The notes: generated by a model from the letters alone, not told the origin. Positions 47,401-55,531 are shown, counted from the stretch's first letter. The stretch is 64,000 nucleotides of DNA from DATFVA01 sp963743325 (GCA_963743325.1 CAVUOZ010000010.1:62001-126000); one strand, 5' to 3'. A program made the numbers and translations.

Positions 47401-47721
47401 AGCTCAGTAGCTAAGAGATCATTTGATAAGATTTCATTTACAGGAGATAAGATTCCTGTTACCTATGATTTGTCTCAGAACTTCCCTAATCCATTTAACC
47501 CGGCAACTACAATTAACTACCAGTTACCTCAAACCGGACACGTAACTCTTAAGATTTACGACATTCTCGGAAGAGAAGTTGCTACACTGGTTAATGAACA
47601 GAAGGTACAGGGAAGGTATTCCGTTAATTTCAATGCATCGCATCTGGCAAGCGGAGTATACATATATCAAGTTCGAGTTAATAATTATGTGTCTTCAAAA
47701 AAGATGCTGCTTTTGAAATGA
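44422..47721 (+). CDS. Large T9SS-secreted protein with BNR-like region
   Basis: 1099 residues. Signal peptide (1-23, 'FEVFGQ'), an N-terminal beta-domain (~25-200, 'QWDISSIPDGSEIQYVHLYF', like carbohydrate-binding or DNRLRE-type modules), a central region (~430-830) with sialidase-like BNR traits ('HLVRDSEGYYHMFYVS', 'DGDLINIVYEGKSGSNYKIY'), a further beta-region and a T9SS sorting domain (~1020-1099, 'NFPNPFNPATTINYQLP', ending 'MLLLK'). A glycan-related surface role is plausible. Catalytic residues are not identified. Two hairpins follow the stop. Confidence 0.75.
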   Translation: MKIIKFLMLILILISMNFEVFGQLEWGPSQTSVRRDIYKIGTNNATSHGLADPNSVIFIGKESMNQWDRAVYQWDISSIPDGSEIQYVHLYFQYSKSGTAYELDADLFNITYDIISEIYFEEIYDQMDNSQYRIVQQYSGVNNVFDYESDDPYGGFNQAIANSLSNDKFVLGLKWFNDHTTYISYSIWNVSTPSMTLEIVYNPPNRTVTVDQILSNNSVDSVGLWNPSEDEFENFQVPQSFNWDISSYQTLRGFQKLLSNQKYIHWEHNSQVVNDVTNHKTFQIYSYTNNLTSRFNPTNSGITIENSLEGTNITGGNIKFIDPWYIDLADQDFDGQHRNRGMDDAYPRERQSLPFVPDYSTIFTNGSDPSQAYQGVFLNQSGPPLWNPPYYSVQALTDHDIIMGGKYGTRTFYFYKWGGSNVDIRYYTYQSTGVVFKTSDAKVDAVLKGHLLSGAELGTNGQRHLVRDSEGYYHMFYVSIDKLWYTRSLTTNITGAWDDELNLFEQDAKSVSVDIDGDLINIVYEGKSGSNYKIYRSSLNVDTWNLESPVELTNISSSYFGNAHPVVVATTNERFFVYRKSSTGGLYYIRQYYDGIWHTENETSVPNTGFTSLNPAVCMDRQGTYYDVCHLVYQDGNIGTSIKYTYWSAGLFRSTSTISGSSGYSINTNPSVSPVKKDKGNGLFRYDPIVSWLGTSGGTLGKTDGESISTPRLIVRACNDWTQNTWGSTNVYGEEVNSTQNGSVSDVFNQSVIAWGQKDGTDAQWVRRVGTTYYGPYCLEPEGYSTNISNGTSLSNIRALTFDNADLPYIINPSGTGFTGTPDCGGEEKVVTTYPFTFSRAGVILKKGIEFAYHTGDVVLDDSAVQFIEVPDTLTFGNSDELNQILKTKDFPLNSNSSLVFSNYYYVLNKEFADSLTTEESVSYRVELVNSASGNVAGAFDNIVYNKQNLDDYENISYQIDCSGIAEGNYFFRLVTSVTGEAEYNLVNAVNDASSVAKRSFDKISFTGDKIPVTYDLSQNFPNPFNPATTINYQLPQTGHVTLKIYDILGREVATLVNEQKVQGRYSVNFNASHLASGVYIYQVRVNNYVSSKKMLLLK

Positions 47722-47724
47722 TTT

Positions 47725-47744
47725 AAGGGAGTGAAAGCTCCCTT
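47725..47744 (+). terminator. Hairpin just after the 1099-residue protein gene
   Basis: AAGGGAG and CTCCCTT pair around a 6-base loop four bases after the stop. No T-run follows; it may act with the next hairpin. Confidence 0.45.
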
Positions 47745-47759
47745 CGGATAATCGCACAG

Positions 47760-47787
47760 TACCCCTGTAGGAATGCAGGGGTATTTT
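47760..47787 (+). terminator. Rho-independent terminator
   Basis: An 8-base stem TACCCCTG ... CAGGGGTA with an 8-base loop, followed by TTTTA. Confidence 0.65.
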
Positions 47788-48095
47788 ATCCTAGCTCAAA
47801 GATTCTGTAAATGTCCCGATGTCTTTACTTAAATCTTTCTTAATATATTTTTGTCGAATAATTATGAAAAGAATAAGAAATGCTCTGATTACATTTACAC
47901 AAATGTGGAAATTATTTAATATTAAAAATAGTTTGTTGCGGGCAATGTTTTTTGCAGTTAATCAAAATTTAATTTGACATTTTATTGTTTTTTTTAATTA
48001 TAGATGTACTTCTTTAAGGTTCTTTTATAGTGGGTACCCGGGTTCCCTCAATTGCTGAAACCCGATTATGATGGACTTAATATCTTGGGGATATT
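47788..48095. other. AT-rich region upstream of the small peptide/LuxR pair
   Basis: About 300 bases with no gene of confident size. An inverted repeat CGGGTT/AACCCG (48039-48064) lies about 30 bases before the next start, and 'GGGTACCC' (48032-48039) overlaps it. These may form a leader hairpin. Confidence 0.35.
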
Positions 48096-48197
48096 ATGAA
48101 ATTATTTTTATCTACAGTTTTATTAATCTCATTTCTTAAATTTTTTTCTTGCATAATTGACATTCTAATTCAGGCCAAGGCAGCGCATCCATTATGA
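48096..48197 (+). CDS. Putative 33-residue hydrophobic peptide
   Basis: ATG at 48096, stop at 48195-48197, preceded by 'TGGGGAT'. The peptide is a short basic start followed by a ~25-residue hydrophobic stretch with one cysteine ('LKFFSCIIDILIQ'), like a signal peptide or small membrane protein. It overlaps the ribosome-binding region of the LuxR-type gene 13 bases downstream, so translation could be coupled. No family is recognised. Confidence 0.4.
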   Translation: MKLFLSTVLLISFLKFFSCIIDILIQAKAAHPL

Positions 48198-48210
48198 AAG
48201 GAGTTAATAA

Positions 48211-48438
48211 ATGGGAAATACGAATGAAAAACTAACCATAAGAGAATTAGAGATTTTATCATTGATTTCTAAGGGATTGAAAACCAGAGATATTGCTGAA
48301 AAACTTTATATTTCTCCTCGAACGGTAAATACACATAAAACTCATCTCTGTATGAAACTTAGATTTAAATCGACTGTAGAATTAACTTGTTATTCTATTA
48401 ACTATAAAGAGACATTAGATAAAAGAATACACGGGTAG
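48211..48438 (+). CDS. Stand-alone LuxR-type (GerE) DNA-binding protein
   Basis: 75 residues, a single LuxR-family helix-turn-helix (~7-65): 'LTIRELEILSLISKGLKTRD' then 'IAEKLYISPRTVNTHK'. There is no receiver, PAS or autoinducer domain. The start is supported by 'AAAGGAG'. It would bind DNA as a dimer and may regulate the surrounding surface-protein genes; that is inference. Regulation of such a minimal protein would have to come from its own expression or a partner. Confidence 0.8.
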   Translation: MGNTNEKLTIRELEILSLISKGLKTRDIAEKLYISPRTVNTHKTHLCMKLRFKSTVELTCYSINYKETLDKRIHG

Positions 48439-48450
48439 CGCAAATATTAA

Positions 48451-48471
48451 AAATACGTTTTTTACGTATTT
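48451..48471 (+). terminator. AT-rich hairpin after the LuxR-type gene
   Basis: A perfect 8-base inverted repeat AAATACGT ... ACGTATTT with a loop of five T. The motif TTTTTTACGT recurs at about 48488-48497, so the site could equally be an operator. Confidence 0.35.
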
Positions 48472-48497
48472 ACATTTAATAACTAATTTTTTACGTT

Positions 48498-48527
48498 TTG
48501 ACAAAACAGCAACATAATTAGTATATA
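48498..48527 (+). promoter_or_regulatory. Sigma-70-like promoter candidate
   Basis: TTGACA (48498-48503) and TATATA (48522-48527) are spaced by 18 bases, about 88 bases before the next gene. Confidence 0.4.
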
Positions 48528-48614
48528 TTAAATCAGTTATAGGAGTACTTTTGAATTAATAAATTAATTATTAAGAAAAATTAAAGTTAGAAATTAAAAT
48601 CATTGGCGGTAAAA

Positions 48615-49424
48615 ATGAAAATTTTTCTAAAAATCGTATTTATCCTAATGGGGTTTTCAGGGTTAATCTTTCCCCAGTTTTACACAGAAAAAGAAATCTC
48701 ACCTTCTGTCCTCGAGTTTATGAAAATTGTCGAAGAAACTGCTCAGTTTTATGATGACAAACAAGGATTACTAAAAAGTTTTAGCGATGAGGAATTAAAT
48801 CACATAACCAAACTATATTTTAAAGTTTATGATGAAGATCCGGTGGGTCTTTCAAAATATATCGGCATTAAGAAAAAAGAATGGGATAAAGAAATGAAAG
48901 AGAGTAATGGAACATTTAAAGAATTAAAACCAGCTGGGAAAAAAAACATCTTAAAACAACAAATAAGAAAAAAATATGGGGGTAAATTTACTGAAATAAT
49001 TTCCACTCCTGCCTTTATCAGAGGCAAAGTAATCTCCATAGGCCGCCAGGACTCGCAATTTGATCTTACTGTCTATGTGGAAGAAGTATTAAAAGGTGAA
49101 AAATTTTTCACCAAAGGGACTACAATTACTATTTCATATTCAATGGATTGGGGATTAGGGAATGATTATCAGGTTAATAAATCCTACCTATTCCCATTAC
49201 GTCCCTGGCTTTCTTTAAGAGAATATAAAGGCGAAATAACATTGCAATGGTTATTTTATAAAGGTGAGAATCGTATTCCTTTTGAAGGGAAAATTGAAGA
49301 AGTATATCCAATTGAAAACGAATCGGTTTATTCAAAGGAGGATTTTTTTGATACCGGTATATGGACACCCTGGGAGACTTTCAAAGAACATTTTAATAGT
49401 ACTTATATGATTTGGGGAAAATGA
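48615..49424 (+). CDS. Exported protein of unknown function
   Basis: 269 residues from the ATG at 48615; a TTG four codons earlier is less likely because 'GGCGGT' then would not serve as ribosome-binding site. A signal peptide (1-21, 'GLIFPQ') is followed by a lysine-rich helical region (~25-120) and a C-terminal beta-rich domain (~125-210, 'FIRGKVISIGRQDSQFDLTV') that looks like the small beta-barrel found in many exported proteins. I do not recognise the family. No T9SS tail. Confidence 0.6.
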   Translation: MKIFLKIVFILMGFSGLIFPQFYTEKEISPSVLEFMKIVEETAQFYDDKQGLLKSFSDEELNHITKLYFKVYDEDPVGLSKYIGIKKKEWDKEMKESNGTFKELKPAGKKNILKQQIRKKYGGKFTEIISTPAFIRGKVISIGRQDSQFDLTVYVEEVLKGEKFFTKGTTITISYSMDWGLGNDYQVNKSYLFPLRPWLSLREYKGEITLQWLFYKGENRIPFEGKIEEVYPIENESVYSKEDFFDTGIWTPWETFKEHFNSTYMIWGK

Positions 49425-49513
49425 ATTGAAATCAGGATATGAGAAATATTTAATTGCTTCTCTGAACGAATAGGTTTAATTTATAACAGCAAATAAAAAC
49501 CGCATTGGGGAAG

Positions 49514-50837
49514 ATGAAAAAAATAATTTCCTTTGGTTTAACGGCTTTAATAATTACGGTTCTTCTTTCCTCCTGCAAGAAAGATAATCCTGTCATCCCA
49601 CCCGAAGAACAATCCCAGATAAATTTAACCCTTGAAGATGTCAGCTGTACAGAAGCGTGGATTAAACTTAGCATCAACAACCTGGTATTACCCGCAAGTG
49701 TTGATTTGTTGAAAGACAGCAGTCTTATTGAAACGATAATCCTTACATCTGCAGATACTATCTTATATGCAGATTCACTACTCCCAAATAAGATGTACAT
49801 CTTCAGTTCAATCACTCAATCAGCCAATCCCCAGCGATCCTCTTCAGGTTACTACAATGGATACAACTTCCCACAACTTCACCTGGCAGACCTGGACATT
49901 CGGGGGACAGGCAGGAAGCTGTAATCTCTATGATGTTGTAATAATTGATGAGAATAATATCTGGGCAGTGGGGGAGATAAATATTGCAGATACAAGTACG
50001 AATGGTTACACGATGTATAATGCTGTACATTGGGATGGGAATCAGTGGGAACTAAAAAGAATTTCCGTTTCCCATAATGGAGACTTAATTACACCTCCAT
50101 TATATGGGATTTATGCTTTTTCGGAAACAGATATTTGGCTTTCAGCAGGTGTACCAATTCACGGAGATGGTGAAAATTGGACACAATATCATCTATTTGA
50201 TATGGGAATATTAAGCCAAGATGATGGTTACTTGACTAAAATATGGGGTGAATCTCCGACTGATATTTATTTTATAGGAACACTTGGAACAATTGCCCAC
50301 TACCAAAACGGGCAGTGGAGTAGAATAGAAAGCGGAACGGATTTACAATTTCTTGATATATATGGGATGAACAACACTCAAACTGGAGAAGAACAAATTA
50401 TTGCAGTCTGCACACGTAATCTCCCAATGGAACAAGGCATCTATACTATCAGCGGAAACATTGCAACAGAGATATCATCATCTCCGATTCAATGGGAATT
50501 ATTTGGCCTCTGGTTTATTCCAAACCGTCATTATTACGTGGTAGGTGATGGTATCTATGAAAAAAATTCACTTCAGGAAAATAGCTGGAGAAACGGTCCT
50601 GTTGATATAACACATTATGCAACAACAAAAATAAAAGGGAATGGGTTAAATGACATTTATGTTGTTGGAGCATTTGGTGAATTTTTACATTTTAATGGTT
50701 TGAACTGGAAAAGCCTGCAAAATGAGACCGGCTGGTTTAACGGCAGTTATGCATCTGTTGCAACAGTGAGAAATTTAGTTTGTGCTGTTGGATATAATGG
50801 TGCACAGGGCATAATAATAATGGGGAATAGAAATTAA
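49514..50837 (+). pseudogene. Paralogue of the 42910-44241 lipoprotein, frameshifted
   Basis: The first frame (ATG at 49514, site 'GGGGA') gives the lipoprotein signal ('LLSSC') and the same beta-sandwich as the paralogue, up to 'FSSITQSANPQ'. The second frame resumes with 'SDPLQVTTMDTTSHNFTW', aligned with the paralogue's 'STPLSVTTMDTTSNNFTW', and runs to 50837. The register moves by +1 between about 49826 and 49845, next to a run of four C. Removing one base would restore a ~440-residue protein. Either a sequence error or a recent mutation. Function as for the paralogue: unknown, lipid-anchored, repeat protein. Confidence 0.8.
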
Positions 50838-50896
50838 AAAAGGTGATTATAATGGATAGACCACCACCCTTAATAAAAATTGAATAGCGATGTTCA

Positions 50897-50931
50897 GGGT
50901 AACATACCGGTTACCCGGTTTTTATTTTTTA
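50897..50931 (+). terminator. Rho-independent terminator
   Basis: GGGTAAC and GTTACCC form a 7-base stem around a 6-base loop, followed by GGTTTTTATTTTTT. Confidence 0.8.
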
Positions 50932-50949
50932 TTCAAGAATTTCATCGAA

Positions 50950-51470
50950 TTAGCACTTTACTTTTAAAGTAGGATGCAGACTATATCTGTTAAATTCTTC
51001 CCATATTATCTTTTTAACTAACTCCAAATTCTCTGATGTGGTCAAAATTGAATCGTGAATTGTAAGTACAAATATCTTATTATCCATCAATCGCTTGACA
51101 ACTGAATTTACCATTATCTCAGCTTCAATTTTTTGAAGTTCAATAGCTAGATCCCTATGATTCACCTTTTTGTAGTATGCGATAATCTCAGCTACTCTGG
51201 GAAACAATTCATTGAAACGAGTACGTCCCTCATTATCATTTTCCTCACTGTAAAATACTTCGCTGAAAAACCTGACTTTGAAAGCAGATCTTTCTTCATT
51301 TGCACCGAATTTTTCCATAAGGTACTCATAAAATTCACCTTTCTCTGTTAATTCTTTATAAATTCTAATATCTGAATCCTGGGGAACGTAAGGGAGTATA
51401 TTCACTAAAAATGCAGGATAAATATTTAATAGATGCGATAAATTCAAATTTTCAAAGAATATTAAAAAGT
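50950..51470 (-). pseudogene. Remnant of a polymerase-like protein of mobile-element type
   Basis: A minus-strand frame with no proper start: its first residues come from a tRNA fragment. The recognisable part reads 'NLNLSHLLNIYPAFLVN', 'IRIYKELTEKGEFYEYLMEK', 'DLAIELQKIEAEIMVNSV' and 'FVLTIHDSILTTSENLELV'. The last contains an H-D-S like motif C of family A DNA polymerases or phage-type RNA polymerases, and the spacing of the other pieces fits proteins I associate with Bacteroidetes mobile elements. Only the C-terminal ~170 residues remain. The family assignment is tentative. Confidence 0.45.
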
Positions 51471-51490
51471 CTGAAAAACAATAAAAAATA

Positions 51491-51515
51491 CAGGGTTCGA
51501 ATCCCTGTCTCTCCA
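51491..51515 (+). repeat. 3' tRNA fragment (possible attachment-site scar)
   Basis: CAGGG-TTCGAAT-CCCTG is a perfect T arm and is followed by TCTCTCC-A, a 3' acceptor strand with discriminator. The 5' two-thirds of a tRNA is absent; the polymerase remnant takes its place. The acceptor strand equals that of tRNA-Ser(CGA) at 36999 but the T stem differs, so its parent tRNA is another gene outside the window. Confidence 0.7.
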
Positions 51516-51525
51516 TAAAATGTAC

Positions 51526-51632
51526 AGTCCGAGAGTCCTCCTGAACGGACTCCTCCGGATGAATCTCTTTCTCTCTCTCTGCTGAATGATCATAATCAGG
51601 GTTCTTCCGAAGGAACTCCTTCGGAGGAATCC
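51526..51632. repeat. Tandem palindromic repeat units beside the tRNA fragment
   Basis: Two related hairpin units: AGTCCG/CGGACT (51526-51551) extended by 'CTCCTCCGGATGAATC', and TCCGAAGGA-AC-TCCTTCGGA (51606-51625) extended by 'GGAATCC'. The units share about three quarters of their bases over ~35 positions. Confidence 0.55.
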
Positions 51633-51791
51633 ATGCTTCTTCACTCTTACCATATGCTGTACTCTTCTCATAACCTGGCAGAAGTAGATAATATTATTAA
51701 TAAATTTGCTCCGGATTTATCTCAGCGCTTTGATTATACATTAGGAATTAAAGGGGATTCTGTGCAAATTAATAACATGTATAATTGGTAA
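51633..51791 (+). other. Short open frame, possible gene remnant
   Basis: A 52-codon frame beginning inside the repeat region reads as plausible protein from about residue 12 ('SSHNLAEVDNIINKFAPDLS', then 'RFDYTLGIKGDSV'). No ribosome-binding site is visible. It could be the tail of a gene interrupted by the element whose remains lie just upstream. Family not recognised. Confidence 0.3.
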
Positions 51792-51873
51792 CATATCTTT
51801 CCAGAATATTGAAATCTGAATTTTGCAAGCGAATGAAAACGTTAAATTAATAATTAACAATAAACTTATTATT

Positions 51874-52512
51874 ATGTACAATCTCCCGTATTACAAAGAA
51901 CAAAATGCACAGGTAATTAAAGAATTTATTGATCAGCATCCATTTGCTTTTTTAGCAGGATGTGATTCAGAAAATAACCCTGTTGCCACACAGGTGCCGG
52001 TATTTATTGAAGAACATAATGGCAGGAAAATATTACGGGGACATATCATGAAGAATACTGACCATCATGAAGCCTTCCTCAATAATGAAAATGTTCTTGT
52101 AGTTTTCACCGGTAACCACACTTATGTAAGCGCTACATGGTATAGTAACCCGCATCAGCCTTCTACATGGAACTACATGAGTGTTCACGCTAAAGGCATA
52201 ATCAGGTTTCTGGATGACACTGCGTTAGAATCCGTTCTCCGGAAAACAACCCTTCATTTTGAAAATCACAATCAGCACTCAACTACGGTTTTTGATAATC
52301 TCCCTTCAGAGTATATTCAAAAATTAATGAAAGCAATAGTGGCTTTTGAAATTGAGGTAAAAGAAATGGATAATGTTTTCAAATTAAGTCAGGATAGAGA
52401 CCAGCAAAGTTATCAAAACATTAAAGAGAAGCTCAAAGAACAGGGTGAAGATAGCCGGGTCATTGCCGCTGAAATGGAAAAAAGAACTAAGGATCTGTTT
52501 CCTGATGATTAG
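51874..52512 (+). CDS. PaiB-like FMN-binding protein
   Basis: 212 residues from the ATG at 51874, chosen because family members begin near 'MYNLPYYKEQN'; the longer TTG start adds an unconserved lysine/asparagine-rich stretch. The split-barrel flavin fold shows 'HPFAFLAGCDSENNPVATQVP', 'RGHIMKNTDHHEAF' and 'YVSATWYSNPHQPSTWNY', all typical of the PaiB family of FMN-binding regulators (first described as a negative regulator in Bacillus). The actual role here is not known. It is monocistronic. Confidence 0.85.
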   Translation: MYNLPYYKEQNAQVIKEFIDQHPFAFLAGCDSENNPVATQVPVFIEEHNGRKILRGHIMKNTDHHEAFLNNENVLVVFTGNHTYVSATWYSNPHQPSTWNYMSVHAKGIIRFLDDTALESVLRKTTLHFENHNQHSTTVFDNLPSEYIQKLMKAIVAFEIEVKEMDNVFKLSQDRDQQSYQNIKEKLKEQGEDSRVIAAEMEKRTKDLFPDD

Positions 52513-52614
52513 GAATAGGAAAATAAGTTTCTGTCTGGAGAAGTTTTCAATACATTCAGTAACAAATCGTTAAGGATTCATTGGAATACTCCAGGGAATT
52601 TAGTCCTTACAAAA

Positions 52615-52725
52615 TTAACCAATGGGAAACTTAATCGGATCTTTATCAAAAAAGGCTTCTTTCCCGAAATAGACATCCTCCTTTAACCTCATTTTAAGTC
52701 CGCTGCTTACTTTCAAATCTCTCAT
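52615..52725 (-). other. Short minus-strand frame, possible small protein or remnant
   Basis: 36 codons starting with ATG at 52725 give 'MRDLKVSSGLKMRLKEDVYF' followed by 'GKEAFFDKDPIKFPIG' and a stop. The composition is protein-like, but there is no clear ribosome-binding site and I know no family. It lies in the 255-base gap between the PaiB-like and M64 genes. Confidence 0.25.
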
Positions 52726-52767
52726 CACTTTAATAAATTTAGAATCATTAATTAAAAGATAATTATT

Positions 52768-54222
52768 ATGAAAACTTTAATACTTTTTATATTTGCATTT
52801 ACACAGCTTACTGCTCAATCTTTTAACGATTATTTTACAGATAAAACAATGCGTATAGATTATTATCATACCGGGAATTCCAGTTCTGAACTGGTGACAC
52901 TTGATCATATTTATAAGTATGGAACCTGGGCCGGCAGTTTAAATAACCTCATTGATAATTTTAATAACGGAGCTTATTACTATAAAGTTTATGATGAACA
53001 ATCGGGTAAATTGATATATTCAAAGGGATTTGACAGTTATTTTAAAGAATATCAGACAAGTGATGATGCAATGAACGGGATTCAGAAAGCTTTTCAGGAA
53101 AGTGCGATTATTCCGGTTCCGAAAAATAAAATTAAATTCAATATCGAGAGACGGGATGCACAATACAATCTCAACCAGGTTTATTCAGCTGTAATCAATC
53201 CGACTGATATTTATATCTCGGAGGAAGCAGTCGACAATAACGGTGTAGAGGTCTATAAACAGTACTATTCTGGCGATCCCCATACTAATGTTGATGTTGT
53301 AATTATCGGGGAAGGTTATACAAAAGATGAGAAATCGAAATTTGAAAAGGATTTAAAACATTTTACCGAGCTTTTTATTCACCAGGAACCTTATAATTCC
53401 CTTAAGGGTAAATTCAATATTTACGGTGTATATAAGGCTTCCATCGACAGCGGCTGCGATAATCCAGGTGCGGGAATTTATAAAAATACTGTACTGAGCA
53501 CTACTTATTACGCACTGGGCTCCGAAAGGTATATCCTCACCGAAGATAATAAGGCAATGAGAGACCTCGCAGCAAATGTTCCGTATGATGCAATTTATAT
53601 TATGGTAAATGAATCACGTTACGGAGGCGGAGGAATTTATAATTTTTACTGCACTTTTGTTTCCGACAACCAGTTCAGCGACTATATCTTTCTGCATGAA
53701 TTCGGACACTCATTTTCTGGGCTTGCAGACGAATATTATACATCGGATGTAGCATATAATGATTTCTACCCGAAAGGAGTTGAACCCGTTGAACCCAATA
53801 TAACAAGGTTACTGGATAAAGATAATTTAAAATGGAAAACGCTTATAACACCGGGAATTGAAATACCTACACCATGGGAAAAGGAACAGTACGATAAGTT
53901 TGATCTCGCCTGGCAGAAGGAAAGGAGAGAGTTAAATGAGAAAGTTGCTGAGCTTCAAAGAAACAGGGCCCCTGAGGATGAAATTAATGCATTAAAAGAA
54001 AAGTATAATAAGCTGGATAAAGAACACAGCGACGGGGTCGATCAATATCTTCATAAAAGTAAATATTGGGGAATGACAGGTGCATTCGAAGGAGCAGGTT
54101 ATTCATCCAAAGGAATGTACAGACCGATGCTTGACTGTATAATGTTTTCTAAAGGAACGAAACCGTTCTGCACAGTTTGTGAGGACCATATTAAGAAAGT
54201 GATTAAGCATTATACGGATTGA
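52768..54222 (+). CDS. Secreted M64 family metallopeptidase
   Basis: 484 residues with a signal peptide (1-16, 'QLTAQ'). An N-terminal beta-domain (~20-165, the M64 N-terminal type) precedes the zinc-peptidase domain. The catalytic motif is H310-E311-F-G-H314 followed by 'SFSGLADEYY'. 'VVIIGEGYTKDEKSKFEKD' and 'GIYKNTVLSTTYYALGSERY' are also conserved in M64, the family of the Clostridium ramosum IgA peptidase. A charged helical insertion (~390-435) is present. The substrate is not predictable. No T9SS tail. Confidence 0.88.
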   Translation: MKTLILFIFAFTQLTAQSFNDYFTDKTMRIDYYHTGNSSSELVTLDHIYKYGTWAGSLNNLIDNFNNGAYYYKVYDEQSGKLIYSKGFDSYFKEYQTSDDAMNGIQKAFQESAIIPVPKNKIKFNIERRDAQYNLNQVYSAVINPTDIYISEEAVDNNGVEVYKQYYSGDPHTNVDVVIIGEGYTKDEKSKFEKDLKHFTELFIHQEPYNSLKGKFNIYGVYKASIDSGCDNPGAGIYKNTVLSTTYYALGSERYILTEDNKAMRDLAANVPYDAIYIMVNESRYGGGGIYNFYCTFVSDNQFSDYIFLHEFGHSFSGLADEYYTSDVAYNDFYPKGVEPVEPNITRLLDKDNLKWKTLITPGIEIPTPWEKEQYDKFDLAWQKERRELNEKVAELQRNRAPEDEINALKEKYNKLDKEHSDGVDQYLHKSKYWGMTGAFEGAGYSSKGMYRPMLDCIMFSKGTKPFCTVCEDHIKKVIKHYTD

Positions 54223-54255
54223 CAGTATCTGAAATAATAAAATAAGAGGTACGTA

Positions 54256-55530
54256 ATGAAATACTTTTACATCTTTATCCTGGTAATAAATTTTACATAT
54301 GCCCAATACATACCTCAGTCGCCTTACCTTCAGAATCCCGCGCTTGCAATTCCTTATGTTGATAGCTGTGCGCAATTCTGGACGCAGGTATATGATTCTG
54401 TAAACGGCGGATTTTATACGAATGTTGACAGGTATGGAAATGTGATAGTAAGCTGGGGAACGAACAAGGATCTTATTACTCAATCCAGGGATGCTTATGG
54501 CTTTGTAAGGGCATATATGCTTACCGGGAATCAGACATTTTTGGTCATGGCAAGACACGCACTCGACTTCATGTATGCGCATGCATGGGACGCCACGCAT
54601 GACGGATGGTATCATAGCCTGGATAGATATGGCAATCCTATCAACCCGAATGATGTTAAAACTGCTTTCGACCAGCATTATGCTTTACTTGGAATAGCAG
54701 CCTATTATGAAGCTACCAGGGATACGGCGGATTGGAATCAACTTATGACCGGTTATTCAAGCAGTGAAATACACCTATGGGATAATAACGCACAGTCTTT
54801 CGGATATTATGACAATGGGAGTTATGATTGGTCATCCGTCTCCGGGAAAAGTTTTAATGCAACAGTTGATGCAATCACTACAAACGTTCTTGAGCTTTAT
54901 TTATTGACAGGGGATAACGTCTACAAAGACAGACTCATCCAATTGGCGGACAATATTTTAACTCATCTTTATACCAGCATGCCGCAGCAGGCAATAGGAT
55001 TTGTCGAAGAGTATTATTCCGACTGGGCGTGGAATAATAATGAAACAATGACAATAATGGGACATGTGCTCAAAGCAGGATGGTGTCTCGGAAGAATAAA
55101 TCAGCTTTTCCCGGATACTGCATATGTTAGTGCGGCTCATGATTTAATTCAGAACGTGTGGGATAATGGCTACGATCATGAACTTGGGGGACCCTACAAA
55201 GATTTTAATCGTGATACCGGCGAAATGCTCATGTGGGGACAGGTGGATACAGCCAAAGCATGGTGGCAGATGGAACAGGCTGTAACTGCCGGATTAATGA
55301 TGTACAATATAACAGGAGAATCGCAGTATCTGCAGATGGCCGATGAAACTTTAAGTTTCTTTATGACTTATTTTGTGGACCATGAGTACGGAGAAGTCTA
55401 TTCGGACAGAACACGATATGGTGGTCAAATCTGGGGACTTGAGAAAGGCAGCAGCTCAAAGGCCGGTTATCATTCCATAGAACTCGGATATTATACCTAT
55501 CTCTATGGAAATCTTTTCTTTAAAGGGTGA
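54256..55530 (+). CDS. Secreted AGE-family (N-acylglucosamine 2-epimerase-like) protein
   Basis: 424 residues with a signal peptide (1-17, 'FTYAQ'). The (alpha/alpha)6-barrel of the AGE superfamily is visible in repeated helical pairs and in 'TQSRDAYGFVRAYMLTGNQ', 'RHALDFMYAHAWDATHDGWY' and 'KAWWQMEQAVTAGLMMYN'. Members isomerise or cleave sugars (acylglucosamine epimerase, cellobiose epimerase, sulfosugar isomerase); an exported one probably acts on glycans outside the cytoplasm. The stop at 55528-55530 is premature: the +1 frame continues 'GEPVTLYYMFSPLEY' into the downstream T9SS tail. It starts 34 bases after the M64 gene. Confidence 0.8.
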   Translation: MKYFYIFILVINFTYAQYIPQSPYLQNPALAIPYVDSCAQFWTQVYDSVNGGFYTNVDRYGNVIVSWGTNKDLITQSRDAYGFVRAYMLTGNQTFLVMARHALDFMYAHAWDATHDGWYHSLDRYGNPINPNDVKTAFDQHYALLGIAAYYEATRDTADWNQLMTGYSSSEIHLWDNNAQSFGYYDNGSYDWSSVSGKSFNATVDAITTNVLELYLLTGDNVYKDRLIQLADNILTHLYTSMPQQAIGFVEEYYSDWAWNNNETMTIMGHVLKAGWCLGRINQLFPDTAYVSAAHDLIQNVWDNGYDHELGGPYKDFNRDTGEMLMWGQVDTAKAWWQMEQAVTAGLMMYNITGESQYLQMADETLSFFMTYFVDHEYGEVYSDRTRYGGQIWGLEKGSSSKAGYHSIELGYYTYLYGNLFFKG

Positions 55531-55531
55531 A

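Noticed and set aside
51462..51671. Minus-strand frame of 69 codons rich in Arg and Ser
   Set aside because: It is a translation of the tRNA fragment and the palindromic repeats, not a gene.
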